From Lineus longissimus (taxonomy: Eukaryota; Nemertea; Pilidiophora; Heteronemertea; Lineidae), in assembly GCF_910592395.1 (NCBI RefSeq), contig NC_088315.1, positions 9,426,501-9,490,500 of the forward strand: a stretch of 64,000 bases of DNA, in the 5' to 3' direction. The first letter of the stretch is position 1. Each line of letters begins with the position of its first letter. The notes under the pieces were generated by a model that was not told the origin of the DNA, ran no database searches, and saw nothing but the letters and a program-made list of their open reading frames with translations. This document shows positions 19,894-29,975 of this stretch, one piece after another. A program made the translations under genes and the position numbers.

Positions 19894-19942
19894 TCATAAT
19901 CAGAGTCTTTCTATACTGTATAGAAAGACTCTGTCATAATCA
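19894..19942. repeat. 31-bp palindrome with 9-bp target duplication, unit 2
   Basis: Target repeats TCATAATCA at 19,894-19,902 and 19,934-19,942; palindrome between them, identical to unit 1. Confidence 0.85.
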
Positions 19943-19978
19943 ACTCAAATTGTTCATATAAAAATTGGCCCTTGATGA

Positions 19979-21022
19979 TCAGTCGTTTGTTGTGAATATC
20001 TCCACGTGTTTCCAATACCTTTTCGTCACGGACTTGGAAACCCTTACAATATGATAGACCGTGCTGTCTAACATTTGGATGAAGTCCTTTAACTTGCTTC
20101 TGGAAATCTGGCATCTCAAATCAATATCAACATGATCAATGGCTAAGGTTGTATCGACGCGGCTCATGACGCAGCTGATTCTAAATCCAAAGAATGCTGT
20201 CAATATTTGCTCGTTATTCCTTCCAAGGACCGCAGTTAGAATTATAAGGCGGTCTGATTCCCTAAACCAATAGCTGTAACCTAATAACTGGAGATCTGTA
20301 AAGTTGATAATGGAACTAAATTCGGTGCTGGAGCCTGGGAGAGTAAAATGTTTGCTTCTTCTAAACCAGTATAAATACAATCCTGAATAATCGTTCCCTT
20401 CTTTTTCACCAATGATAAAGTACACGAAGTCTTCGCCAAGGAAAAATCTGTCGTAAGCAGACACCGGGACGTTTATTTCTATAGCGCCTTTGGACGAAGG
20501 TCTAATAACGGCGCTTTCATTCAGATTAAATGAATACATCCTAATGACAGACTGGCTATATCGCTTGCAATCAATGACTAATGTCCCGTGTCGGAGCAAA
20601 ATATCGAACTTCGACACATACACCCCACTTACGCACGGGTCCATTTCCGGTATGACTAGTTTCCTAGTGCCGATGCCACGCCTGACGTCAAAGAGCATAA
20701 ATGTCAGATACTTTTGCTCCTCCCAGCAACTTAAGACGATGTATCTATCATAGACCAGTGCACGGCTTGCTATATACAGTTTAGCGCACACTAATTTGTT
20801 TACATGAAGGATTGTCCTATAGGTGAGAACGAATATACCTTGCTTTGAATTCAGCCGAAACATGCACACGTTGTAATCCTGTTTACCACGGATGTCTGTC
20901 AGGACACCAATGGCGCCAGTCACGTGATTATAAAGCAACCTATCATGGCTGCCAATTTTTAATATCACAGGTGGTAGAAACATCACTCTCATTCTGCGTC
21001 TGTACCGTATCTTTCTATTACC
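19979..21022 (-). CDS. Type B long terminal exon, unit 2
   Basis: This is an intact 337-residue frame from ATG 20,992, with the upstream codons open to the ATTATTAAG acceptor. It is the most divergent type B copy by eye: MRVMFLPPVILKIGSHD at the start, and LRCQISRSKLKDFIQ with DSTVYH near the end. All six cysteines and both sequons are kept. The C-terminal changes (LKDFIQ, TVYH) are shared with unit 4. Confidence 0.65.
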   Translation of the reverse strand, partial: GNRKIRYRRRMRVMFLPPVILKIGSHDRLLYNHVTGAIGVLTDIRGKQDYNVCMFRLNSKQGIFVLTYRTILHVNKLVCAKLYIASRALVYDRYIVLSCWEEQKYLTFMLFDVRRGIGTRKLVIPEMDPCVSGVYVSKFDILLRHGTLVIDCKRYSQSVIRMYSFNLNESAVIRPSSKGAIEINVPVSAYDRFFLGEDFVYFIIGEKEGNDYSGLYLYWFRRSKHFTLPGSSTEFSSIINFTDLQLLGYSYWFRESDRLIILTAVLGRNNEQILTAFFGFRISCVMSRVDTTLAIDHVDIDLRCQISRSKLKDFIQMLDSTVYHIVRVSKSVTKRYWKHVEIFTTND

Positions 21023-22050
21023 CTTAATAATTAAGTAGTAGAACCGTTAAATGTTACACAGCTGATATTTGTTTTCTTGATACCGTCATCTTTGAGATGA
21101 TTACGGTAATATTGCTGGTCATCAGCGCGCTTTTTTTCGTCATGGCGGGGGGGGGGCAAAACACCTCTTTTGTCCTCCATCTGTTTGAACATCAGCCAAA
21201 AACCGCAAAAACACGTTTTTGTAACTCTCATTTGCCCTCCCTTCCGCGCCAAGCCCCTCTAGCTACGGCCCAGTTTAATGTTTATCAAGACAGTCTGTCA
21301 CTGATGTAGTACAAAGCAAGTGCACTCGAAAAGTTATATAGGTGAATGACCTAGTTTATAATGTCAGAATTTTGAGCTAGTAACTAACCGCCTGATTCCG
21401 AGATTATCCAGCTTCAAATCGAGGAGTACCTATTTCAACTGAACCCTTGTATTAACCGTCCATCAAATTGACATTTACCTCATATTGTTTTTAGTGTTTT
21501 CCAAGACACCCAAGGAGTGTATATGTTGAGATTTTTAAACTGGCATGGTGTCTCCGGCTTCAGTGTTTAAACAAAAGAAGTCAGACGAATGAGAGGAATC
21601 AAAACTCAGATGCCAACATTTTTCGTTCAAACACCAAAGCCAAAGATGCAACATCAGTTTGAAGATCTAAAAATACCTCTTTGGGTGTTTTGGCATATTC
21701 CACTGAAATTGCAAAACTGCAGATCCTGATAATGCGCACATTTAGCGTGGTCATCTTTTAATCCAGATCTTAGGAAGCCAGTCCTATCAAACAATGGTTG
21801 ATGGTGGCTGATTCGAATGGCCTAATTGGCCCCCCTACAAAACCAGTCATCGTCAGGAATCGTCAACACCAGTCGTCGCTCAGCAGGGGCAGATAATACC
21901 GGCTCAAAAAGATCTCGGACATTGTTTGAGGTCCTCAAACGAAACTCGGAAAACCACCATGTGGTAGGTGAAAGTAAGTGATGCCTACTGAGAAATACAT
22001 TACAGTGGACAAGTTATGATCGAGAGCCAATATTCAAGGATTTTTCTTGT
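21023..22050. other. DNA between type A and B exons, unit 2 (no SANT element)
   Basis: This lacks the SANT element of units 1 and 3. The site is at about 21,228, with about 9 bp (ATGGAGGGA) also missing. No gene is recognised. Confidence 0.6.
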
Positions 22051-23010
22051 TCAGTCTGCTCTTGTATATTTAACCACATACATTGTGTTTGAGTTTAAAT
22101 GCTTTGAACGAATCAAGTGCAATATTTGGCCTTTCTTATTTATTAGAACACTGGCACCTGTATATTTTTCAAGACTTACGTGTGTGCAGATTTTTCTTAT
22201 GTAGGCCTTTTGTAGAGGCTTGTTTTTGTTACACTCAATGACAAACCCAAAGCCTGACATCACCCCACTCTGATATTTTTTTAAGAGGACAAATTTAACT
22301 CCATAGTTTGGATTTGATATGATGACAAAAGATTTTGCCCCGCCTGAGTTGCCTTGGATTAAGTGTGTCTTAAGTAAGCTATACCCGGATGATTGTCCTT
22401 GCTTGTAATGATATACGGCCACAGTCAAATAGTTTTGACGCTGATGTATAAAACCAACTACGAATAAGCTGTGGTCGAACCAGGTTGGCTTTACTTTGTC
22501 AACATGAGGGAAGTGAAGATGCGTTTTATTAGTTAACCGTAGAACAGGCTCTGAGCCTGTTTCTACGTAGTAGTCAAAGAAAGATATACTCTGTGGGCCA
22601 TCAACGCACATCATGAAGGCCTTTTCAGCAAAGTTTAAAAATAAAACCACGGCATGTATGTGGTAGTTTACTTCTTTTTCGAGACAATGCCTCCCCTCCT
22701 TGGGCAGAATTAGACTACCGTTTACAATACCCTTTGTAAAATCATACATGTAGACTTCAGGGCCATCAAAAATCAAGAGGAACTTATCAAAGTAGCTGAA
22801 TGATCCTCTCGGCTTTCGCTGGAAATATGAGCCATTGTATTTCACCCGAAACACATGAGTATTTGGCTTATACTCGTAAATAAAAAAGTAAACATCTCCT
22901 GAATTTTCCAAAGATGTTGCTATAAGATACTCGAGGTTGCGGTGGTAATCTGTGATATGTTTGGGTGGTATGAGTACTGCCGGGAGATCCCGTGTATACA
23001 TATACCTGTG
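22051..23010 (-). CDS. Type A long terminal exon, unit 2
   Basis: Intact 316-residue frame from ATG 23,001, acceptor TTCTGTTCAG before CAC. It is closely similar to units 1 and 3 (ETGSEPVLRL, FVVGFIHQRQNY) and unlike unit 4, although the neighbouring type B exon of this unit is closer to unit 4. Distinctive residues include KHITDYH and VLINKKGQILHLI. Confidence 0.7.
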   Translation of the reverse strand, partial: HRYMYTRDLPAVLIPPKHITDYHRNLEYLIATSLENSGDVYFFIYEYKPNTHVFRVKYNGSYFQRKPRGSFSYFDKFLLIFDGPEVYMYDFTKGIVNGSLILPKEGRHCLEKEVNYHIHAVVLFLNFAEKAFMMCVDGPQSISFFDYYVETGSEPVLRLTNKTHLHFPHVDKVKPTWFDHSLFVVGFIHQRQNYLTVAVYHYKQGQSSGYSLLKTHLIQGNSGGAKSFVIISNPNYGVKFVLLKKYQSGVMSGFGFVIECNKNKPLQKAYIRKICTHVSLEKYTGASVLINKKGQILHLIRSKHLNSNTMYVVKYTRAD

Positions 23011-23812
23011 CTGAACAGAATATCTGAGACGTCATCGAACCATTCACCTTCGCGTCAAAATCAGTGATTTCCTTATTTCGACGCCGCTATGAATGCTCGC
23101 TGTACATAATGTCCTCGCAGTTATCGGTGTTATACCACAATTAACCTACAGTGGTGACCTATCACCATCCGGAGACTAATAGATTCCGATCCCTAAACAG
23201 TTTTATCGGTATACCATGTAACACAATAGAAACAAAGCTCTCCAATTACAGTAATGGAGGGTACAACTGCCCAGTAACACAATGAGTTAATCCGCGCCTC
23301 TGACATTCCAAATTCTTAGTATTCATTTATTCTTGATTCTTCGCATTTAAATTTCAGGTGTGGTTTATCCCCGAGACATGAAAAGCTGATACATTCAGTG
23401 CAAATTGCGAAATCTATAATTGCTGATAACGATTACATCTGGGAAACTGCAAAGTCCTTTTGACCAGACTCGGGGAACATCTAACAGATGTCACCGACAG
23501 GACACGACACTTGAGCCAACTTAACGAGTCAGGCATTCATCATTGCAGCGGCGTAGTAACCTGTTTGGGAGGGGGGGGGGGGGGGGGGGGGGCGGTAAAA
23601 TGACAGACAACGAATCTAAAGGGCCGAGTTCTAGAAAAAGTAGCAGGAGAAAACTTCCGTTGATGGCGCCGGAAATCTGACCAGTTGATGCCTTCGAGAG
23701 AAAATGGAAATTACAGAAATTGTAAGCTATTTGAAGCAAGCTCCAAACAACCTTCTTGACAATTCAACATGCTCAAAAGAAAACAGATGGGGTTGTTTTG
23801 ATGGCCTATTAC

Positions 23813-24049
23813 CTTCTTTTGAAGCATTCGTGATCCCTGATGGTAACCAAGCTCACCCTTTTCCATACACCTACCATTGCGCTTACTCAATTCGCAATAA
23901 CTGTCTCCGACGTGCCAATAATTAACAGTGAGACATCCTTTTGTTATCAGACATATGGCAACACACATGATTTGGCTTAATGTTTGGCCCTTCATTTTTA
24001 GATCGACATGTTTAAAACTTAAGTTATCGACAACATGTTCAAAAACCGC
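23813..24049 (-). CDS. PAN/apple-like exon, unit 2 (single cassette)
   Basis: Cysteine spacing is unchanged, donor AAG/GTAATAGG at 23,812. The acceptor used here must be GAGACAG before 24,049, because the alternative CAG six bases upstream has become ATG. Unlike units 1, 3 and 4 this unit has only one cassette. SKRNGRC replaces SKRRGRC. Intron 2 has a long G-run at about 23,570-23,592. Confidence 0.6.
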
Positions 24050-24194
24050 CTGTCTCATAGCAACACCCATGCTGATCTCTTTATCTCTGATTCATTCCCA
24101 TTTCAGTGTCCTATGAATAAAATGTAACATCAGACGAATGTCTTCTGGTAACGATAAGGAAGTGTGTCAAACTTTCTTCGTCCCATAGAGGTAC

Positions 24195-24269
24195 TTTGCT
24201 ATTATATCTGCTGATAAGGATGACCAAAACGCTTCTCAATATAGACGTTACAGATAATTTGATTAACAT
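24195..24269 (-). CDS. Candidate signal-peptide exon, unit 2
   Basis: ATG 24,269; MLIKLSVTSILRSVLVILIS. The frame beyond the proposed donor is cut by TAG at 24,111, which does not matter if the donor is used. Confidence 0.25.
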
Positions 24270-24582
24270 TCTTCTAAAACGACTCTTAAAGTATGGTTTG
24301 AAAGGCAAATTGCATTTTGCCGGCAGATTATGGAATTTGCCTATCGAACCTTGCCAATAATACAGCAAGGGTAAGCGATGCCTGCTGATTGTAGTCTGTA
24401 GACTGAAGCTGGTTCTTTAGTTTAAACCATCAATGGATGCAGTCACTACGTCATTCGAATGTGAAGACCGAGTGGCGAAGTGACCGGAAATCATGATAAC
24501 TCAAACTGTCATTTTGGGACTAACGTCATACTTTACGGGTCTTGCGTGAAAATGGCCACAGTGCATCAAAGAAAGACAAGGA

Positions 24583-24591
24583 CTATTTATT
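24583..24591 (-). promoter_or_regulatory. TATA-box equivalent, unit 2, altered
   Basis: The minus strand reads AATAAATAG instead of TATAAATAG, one change at the first base. Spacing to the PAN ATG (513 bp) is kept. Promoter strength may be lower. Confidence 0.4.
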
Positions 24592-24922
24592 CGCGAGTCC
24601 CGTAATGCAATTGCTTTGCCACACTGTGTTTTAAGTAAGCCCTCATTTAAATTTCGACCCCTACCCAACCTTATAATCCTAACCCTCCCCAAATGCTATT
24701 CCTAACCCTCTGTTTCGACTTCTTTATATATTAGAAAACGGCGTTATTCGTTATTTAGCACGCCCAACTCTTGGCGCTCTTTCCGCAATGCCGTTCCTCG
24801 TCCCCGCGCAGCGCGTCGTCGCCACTGCATGGATCCGCTCGAAGTGATTGTTTCACGGAGAGCTTTAATACCTTGATCCAGTTGATAGTTAAATGGGAAT
24901 AGCGTGATAATTCAGTCAAACC

Positions 24923-25320
24923 TTGAATTGTTTTAAAGCTTATGTGGAAGTTGACTTTTGGAACTACTATCGTAGAGTGGAAGATGACTTGGTAGACGAC
25001 AGCTTGGTATGTGATGCCTTTCCTTTCAATTGGTTAAAAAACTTATTTGTTTCTGCCAACGAGCAAGACTTCCTAACGGAAAAAACCCTTCAAAATTACC
25101 CGTTACGTTCGTCATTCAAACATTTTGTGAAAGCATGATGTCAACATCTCCAACCATTTCGGAAAAATGTAAAGTTTTAGACTGTATTTGGAATTTAAAT
25201 TATACTTATACGAAGTGGCCTTTAGAAATAAATGACTCAGGTCTCACTCCACACTTTCAAAATCGGCCAAATATGTCCATCCCCGGACGTAGTTCGTTTA
25301 TAAATGGTTTGTTCCTTTGA
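24923..25320 (+). other. Plus-strand open frames upstream of PAN promoter, unit 2
   Basis: The longest version of this pair. 24,923-25,138 contains VDFWNYYRRVEDDLVDDS and FVSANEQDFLT and ends FKHFVKA. 25,135-25,320 begins MMSTSPTISEKCKVLD. The composition looks protein-like and the frame is conserved across units, but there is no recognised domain and no clear start or splice structure. Confidence 0.3.
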
Positions 25321-25706
25321 ATTATCCGTGCTGTGTCTACCGATCGAGTTAGTTTATTATGCAGAACAGCTTTAGTGAGGTAGAGCTACAGATATTTGCC
25401 TCCTATCAACCAAAGTGTGTTGGGCGCAATGATTTCTTGATGCGACTGGGGCGTTTAGTGACACAGAGCGTGGTACAGCGTGCGTTCTCCCGCCAAATTG
25501 ATACGAGCGTTTTGGGCCAAGTTTGATTCAACGGGCGAATAGACCGCTTTGCGCCGTTTTGACCACGGATTTTTTGGGAATTTAAATGTCCAGTCTCATG
25601 GTGGTTAGGTTATGAGCCAGAAAAATTTTCCCTTTGAGTATATGGGGCGGCAACTTGGCAGAGCTCGGTAAATTCTTGGCCTGATTTTTGGCCACCGAGC
25701 AGGATT
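25321..25706. other. Unit end, no recognised gene
   Basis: Matches 62,937-63,590 in a diverged form. The unit sequence breaks off at about 25,700 where the DIRS composite begins. Confidence 0.6.
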
Positions 25707-25774
25707 TGCACACATCCTCGGCGACACCCATCGTCTCGCTTGGGAGTATTGGGAGAGACGAACAACTTTGCTTG
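25707..25774. repeat. DIRS left terminal repeat
   Basis: A 68-bp stretch is repeated exactly at 26,005-26,072. Its outer end CACACATCCTCGGCGACACC is an imperfect inverted match to the right terminus at 37,074. Confidence 0.7.
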
Positions 25775-25922
25775 AAAGTTGTTCAGCGAGAAAATGGTGA
25801 AGCCAAAAAAGGGGAGGAGGGAGGGCAAAACTTAACCGTGCGGGGGTTGAGCCTTCTAACCCGACGGGGGGCACAAGCAGTCTAGCCGAAGTGTAGAGCA
25901 CCTCACTTGCAACACCTATCCT

Positions 25923-26072
25923 AGACAGGAGAGAGAATAGTGAACGAGGCCGAATGGGTGGGCATATTTATACTACCGCTCGACGTTAGGTGTCGCCAGG
26001 GGTGTGCACACATCCTCGGCGACACCCATCGTCTCGCTTGGGAGTATTGGGAGAGACGAACAACTTTGCTTG
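25923..26072. repeat. DIRS internal complementary region
   Basis: The right-terminal sequence (25,923-26,006, matching 675-759) is joined head-on to the left-terminal sequence (26,005-26,072). This is the sequence expected of a circular intermediate junction and matches the internal complementary region that DIRS1-group elements carry near one end. It includes a copy of the TATAAATATG box at 25,963-25,972. Confidence 0.65.
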
Positions 26073-26499
26073 GAGTGGCGAAATAAAGGGTTTATCCCTT
26101 TTCCGAGGACTTCTTGGCCTCCATACCCCAAAACTATCCCAAAACTCCCAAAACCTCCGAACGGTAGAGCCACCGCAAAGGAACAGAGAACGAAAAGCGA
26201 AACAAAAGAAGAGACTGAAGCAACCAGAATGATTAAGCAAAGAGAGTTTTATTAATGAGTATACACGAGGGAGAAAGATTTAGAAAATATCTTGGTCCCA
26301 AAATCGCATTTATATGATATCCGAGTTAACATTTCGAGATTGACCTGTCATATATAGCAGAACTTTACAACAATTTAATTACAGTGCAGATATAGCCCAA
26401 AAAGGCTGTAACAGTCGGAGACATGCTCGGCCGCGAGCAGTAGGCCCAATAACCTAGAAATGAATGGCATAAACACGATAATCACCTGGGAAAGCACAG
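26073..26499. other. DIRS 3' untranslated region
   Basis: This lies between the recombinase stop and the internal complementary region. Several short frames on both strands near 26,090-26,240 look like chance. Confidence 0.5.
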
Positions 26500-27719
26500 C
26501 TATACGGCGGGGGGCAGTTGGCTGAAAGTTGAGGACCTCCCGAAACTACTTCCCAGCTCGTCGGCGAAGGGAACAACGGATGCGAGGCGCTGTGCGGTTT
26601 CAGCAGCATCTTCTAGAGACGCCTCTCTGGTGTAATAATCACATGTATTCTTTGAGAACCAGCCGACGTGCTTCATGGCCTCTTCGCTTGACTCTGCGGC
26701 TCCAGAGAGCTTTAAGGTAATAGCGCAACCGGCTCTCAAGCTGGGGGGGGGGGGGTTTCGCCCTCGTAAATGCCGAGTGTCGTGAGATATAGGACGAAAC
26801 GAGAATACATGGCAGAGTAACCTACGCTCTTGTCCAACACCCTGCCAGACTCCGCGACAACCCTAAATAGATAGCCGAGCGAGAGATTTGCGCCGAAAGA
26901 TCTAGCCCATTGTATGTATCTTTCGATGGCAAGGACTGGGCATACGAGCTTATCCTCGCATCTTTTGATTACAAAAGTATTGCATTTACCGTCAGTTCTG
27001 CGGATGACCTTTGTGAAGGAATGTGATGTAGCAAAACCAGAGTTATCAGGGAGGTAACGAACACCCTGACTAGGCATTCGAGCTAAATCGGAGAGCCTAT
27101 CGCCTGCAAAAAATTGTAATTTGAAAAACGCTTGATCTCTGACTAGGACGAAGTATTGCTTAAGGGATAGATCTGGCCTTTGGAATTGATTGTCGCTGTA
27201 AGCAGATAATTTTTTTAGTTTAGAAAGGAAGAAAGGTTTGGCCTGTTTGGGCAAGATTTGGGCCTTCGCCTGCTCTTCAGAGACTTGTTAAAGATAACGT
27301 TTAACTATTGAAGCCTTCGCTGGGTTGCCTATACAACCGAGCCAATCCTTACCCCTTCCCTCGTCATCAAAAATGGAAGCCAATTTCTGCACCAGATTAA
27401 CCACAGATCCCGACGCCAGCCTAAGGGGGCAAGCACAACGGGGCTTGCCCTTTTCACCGAGAAAAGGACAAGCTATCTTGTGGACCTTTGTTTTACCGTT
27501 ATTATCTCTCCAAACGAGAAATTTTCTTACATCGTTCGGAGTACAGGAATGCAAAGTGGGCTTGAGGGGGAGTTGAGACAGGAAATTAGAGAGACTAGTA
27601 TGAATGCTGCACTTCCTTTTGACGCTGTCTGAAGTAGCGCTAAGCTCGTCTAAATACCGAAGGCGACTATCAATATCCCGTAAATTGACTTCACCGAATG
27701 GCGATCTTTTTGTCGACAC
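26500..27719 (-). pseudogene. DIRS tyrosine recombinase, broken
   Basis: This is the integrase-like tyrosine recombinase used by DIRS elements in place of a DDE integrase. Pieces in order: 27,719-27,288 (N-terminal, with a C-rich stretch CPFLGEKGKPRCACPLRL); 27,287-26,736 containing GDRLSDLARM, the first catalytic Arg box; and 26,739-26,500 containing HSLRAGCAI (the H-x-x-R box) and HVGWFSKNTCDYYT with the nucleophile Tyr. The first two pieces share a frame split by TAA at 27,288-27,290. The last is in another frame because of a C-run (G-run at about 26,743-26,754 on the plus strand). All catalytic boxes are still visible. The run length may be a sequencing artefact. Confidence 0.8.
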
Positions 27720-27745
27720 CTGAAACGATAGGGCGATAGGGCGCG

Positions 27746-29975
27746 TTATTTGAAAGATAACCTGTACACGACTAGAGCGAACTTTAGGCCAAAATTGTCT
27801 AAAATAAAACCTTGCTTAGAGGGGATGTTAACGATACCCTTATCCCCAATACGCCCTAGGGCGAATGATGAGCGGCGGTGATCGGTAAGCAACGGCAGAG
27901 CAACTGAAGATGATGGTGCCATTTGAACTACCATTGTGACAAAGGGCACTGTTTGCTGCCTTAGGAAACGGATTAAGGGTAGAACGAGATTCGGCGGAGG
28001 GAATACATATGGATTCCGCTCTTGGGCCAACGTTTGAGCAAAGACGTTTATGCCGGACGAATTTGGGGTTGGCGTAGGGGTGAAATGCCTCAAAGGGGCG
28101 CCTGATGGGGCTGACATAACGTTCGAATCCAAAGCCATGAGATCTGTAGAGTGCGGGCCATAAGCCGACTCTACTCTGCGTCAGGACGATGCTGATAACA
28201 TCGTGTGGGATATATTCAGCGATCTAGATGGGGCGTCCGCAGGGTTTTGCGCCGAAGGGATGTAAAGCAGGCGGAGATCAATACTCAACTGGAAGACGAG
28301 CTGGAAGATTTGTTTTAGAATGTCATTTAACGGAGACGATTTAGAACCTTGGTTTCGCCAAGCGAATATTAAAGGTTGGCTGTCAGTCATGACGTCCACT
28401 CTACTATTGGAAATTGAAGATCGTAGAGACTGGAGGGCTTTTAATAGCGCATCGGCTTCTTTTAACAGGATTGGACGGGTGTCAGAATTTGCCCAAAAGT
28501 CAGAAAAGCACAAGCCTTTGTTTTCGCTTTGCCCCCCCCCCCCCCCCATAATCGTAACGCCATATTTGTAGAGCGAGGCGTCAGTTGCTATTGTCACCTG
28601 TTTGTGTGATTCGGACTTCCAAGAGAGACAGCCATCCCAGAAATCTAGGAATCTCCAATGTTCTACTTCCTTGCGCAGGCCGCCCTCAATCTTTACTTCC
28701 CGAGCATTCTTTATGCCTACAGAAATAGCTTTATTGACCTCCCTGGTATACAGAGCCGCTGCCGGCACGGCCAACACCATGGACACACACTTTCCCGCAA
28801 AGCGCTGAAGGGTTTTGATATTACTTTGTGGGAGGGACAAAATATGCTCGCGAAGCGAAATGAAATTTGATTTTTTGTCAGGGGGAAGGATGTAGGCCTG
28901 TTTTATCGAATCGACCATGAAGCCTAAATGCTTGAGCAAAGTAGTGTTTAGGTCGAGGCTGACTTTGTGGAGGGAAAATGTGTAGCCCAGTCTAGTTAAG
29001 AGCTGTAATAGACAGTAGCAGACGACGACGATCGTTATTTTTAGCGCGATGGCGTGAGAATTAATCGTTTCCACCGCGAATCTATCATCAATGTATTGCG
29101 TTGTCCTGATACCAAAAGAGCGCAGGTAATTTGTTGCGACCATCCCCACCGACTGATAAATGAAGGCAGAGGCCTTCCAACCAAAGGGTAACGTTTTACA
29201 CTGCATAACCCACCCGCCAAACTGGATGCCAAAGTATTTCCTAGACCGCTTGGAGATAAAAATATGGTCATATCCCGATTTTTCGTCAGTGGAGATCATT
29301 CTAGCATTGCGGTCGACTAAACGGTAAACGTGGTTGAGGGTTTCTAAATGAAACGGGCTGTTTTTAATCCAGAGATTGAGGAATCGCTCATCGTGGCATA
29401 ATCGAGGTTTAGAAGGTTCTACGGTTAAAGGCATTATGATGAAAGGCATATCGCATTCACCAACTTTACCAAGGAGTTCTATTGCACCAGACTTTATTCT
29501 TTGCTCTAGCTCATTAGCGATGAAATTAGCAAAATTTGCAGATGTGGAAAAATTTTGAAAAAATTTTGAAGGGGGAGCGTCAGACTCGTATGCCTCACCC
29601 TTAAGATTACCCTTATACGGTATGAAAAAAATCAGAAACATCAACACCATGGCGAATCCAAGAAAGAATTACGTTTGCAGGCGGATTGTCATGCTGAACT
29701 AGCAGGATTATTCTCTCCCATTGCTCTTTAGCATCATGCAGCTGTCCAGCTAGGAAATATTCTGGGTCTCTTAAAGGTAACACGTTAGAATCAAAAGGGG
29801 CGTTGTCCAGCAAGACAGCTTCAAAATCCAGGTTCACGTGGACCGAAGGCTGAGTTTCCCGTCCTGCAAGAGTTGTCCATACCGCAGACGAGCGTTTAGA
29901 ATCGAGAGCTGATAAGGGGTCGAAAGACACTTGCAATTCCCAATCGGGCACTTTAAACCCCAGAGAAGAAACGAC
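27746..29975 (-). pseudogene. DIRS reverse transcriptase-RNase H, broken
   Basis: From an acceptor-like TGTATTTTCAG before 29,975 the frame runs ...SWIRHGVDVSDFF, then shifts at a T7 run (about 29,630) into a 489-residue frame ending at 28,181. RT blocks: PLTVEPSKPRLCHDERFLN (about 75-93), first Asp in STDEKSGYDHIF (about 120-131), catalytic YIDDR at 186-190. RNase H: TDAS (about 357), KEADALL (398), TDSQ (423) and NPADAPSR (469-476). An in-frame TGA at 28,181-28,183 separates the conserved continuation GPHSTDLMALDSN (to 27,746). YIDDR and the layout are typical of DIRS rather than Ty3, Copia or LINE RTs. Confidence 0.85.

Larger units (their letters stand above)
1..25700. repeat. Segmental duplication, left copy
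   Basis: This block recurs in the same order and orientation from 36,316. The offset is 36,315 at the left edge, about 36,624 at the type A exon and 36,634 at 13.9 kb, so differences are mostly small indels. It contains units 1 and 2. The best match of 1-14,583 is 36,316-52,233, and that of 15,970-21,022 is 52,231-57,278. Beyond 21,023 the match to the right copy is much weaker. Confidence 0.93.

Noticed and set aside
25605-26255. Frames around 25.6-26.25 kb as genes
   Set aside because: They run through the duplicated DIRS terminus and internal complementary region in several phases, with no domain.
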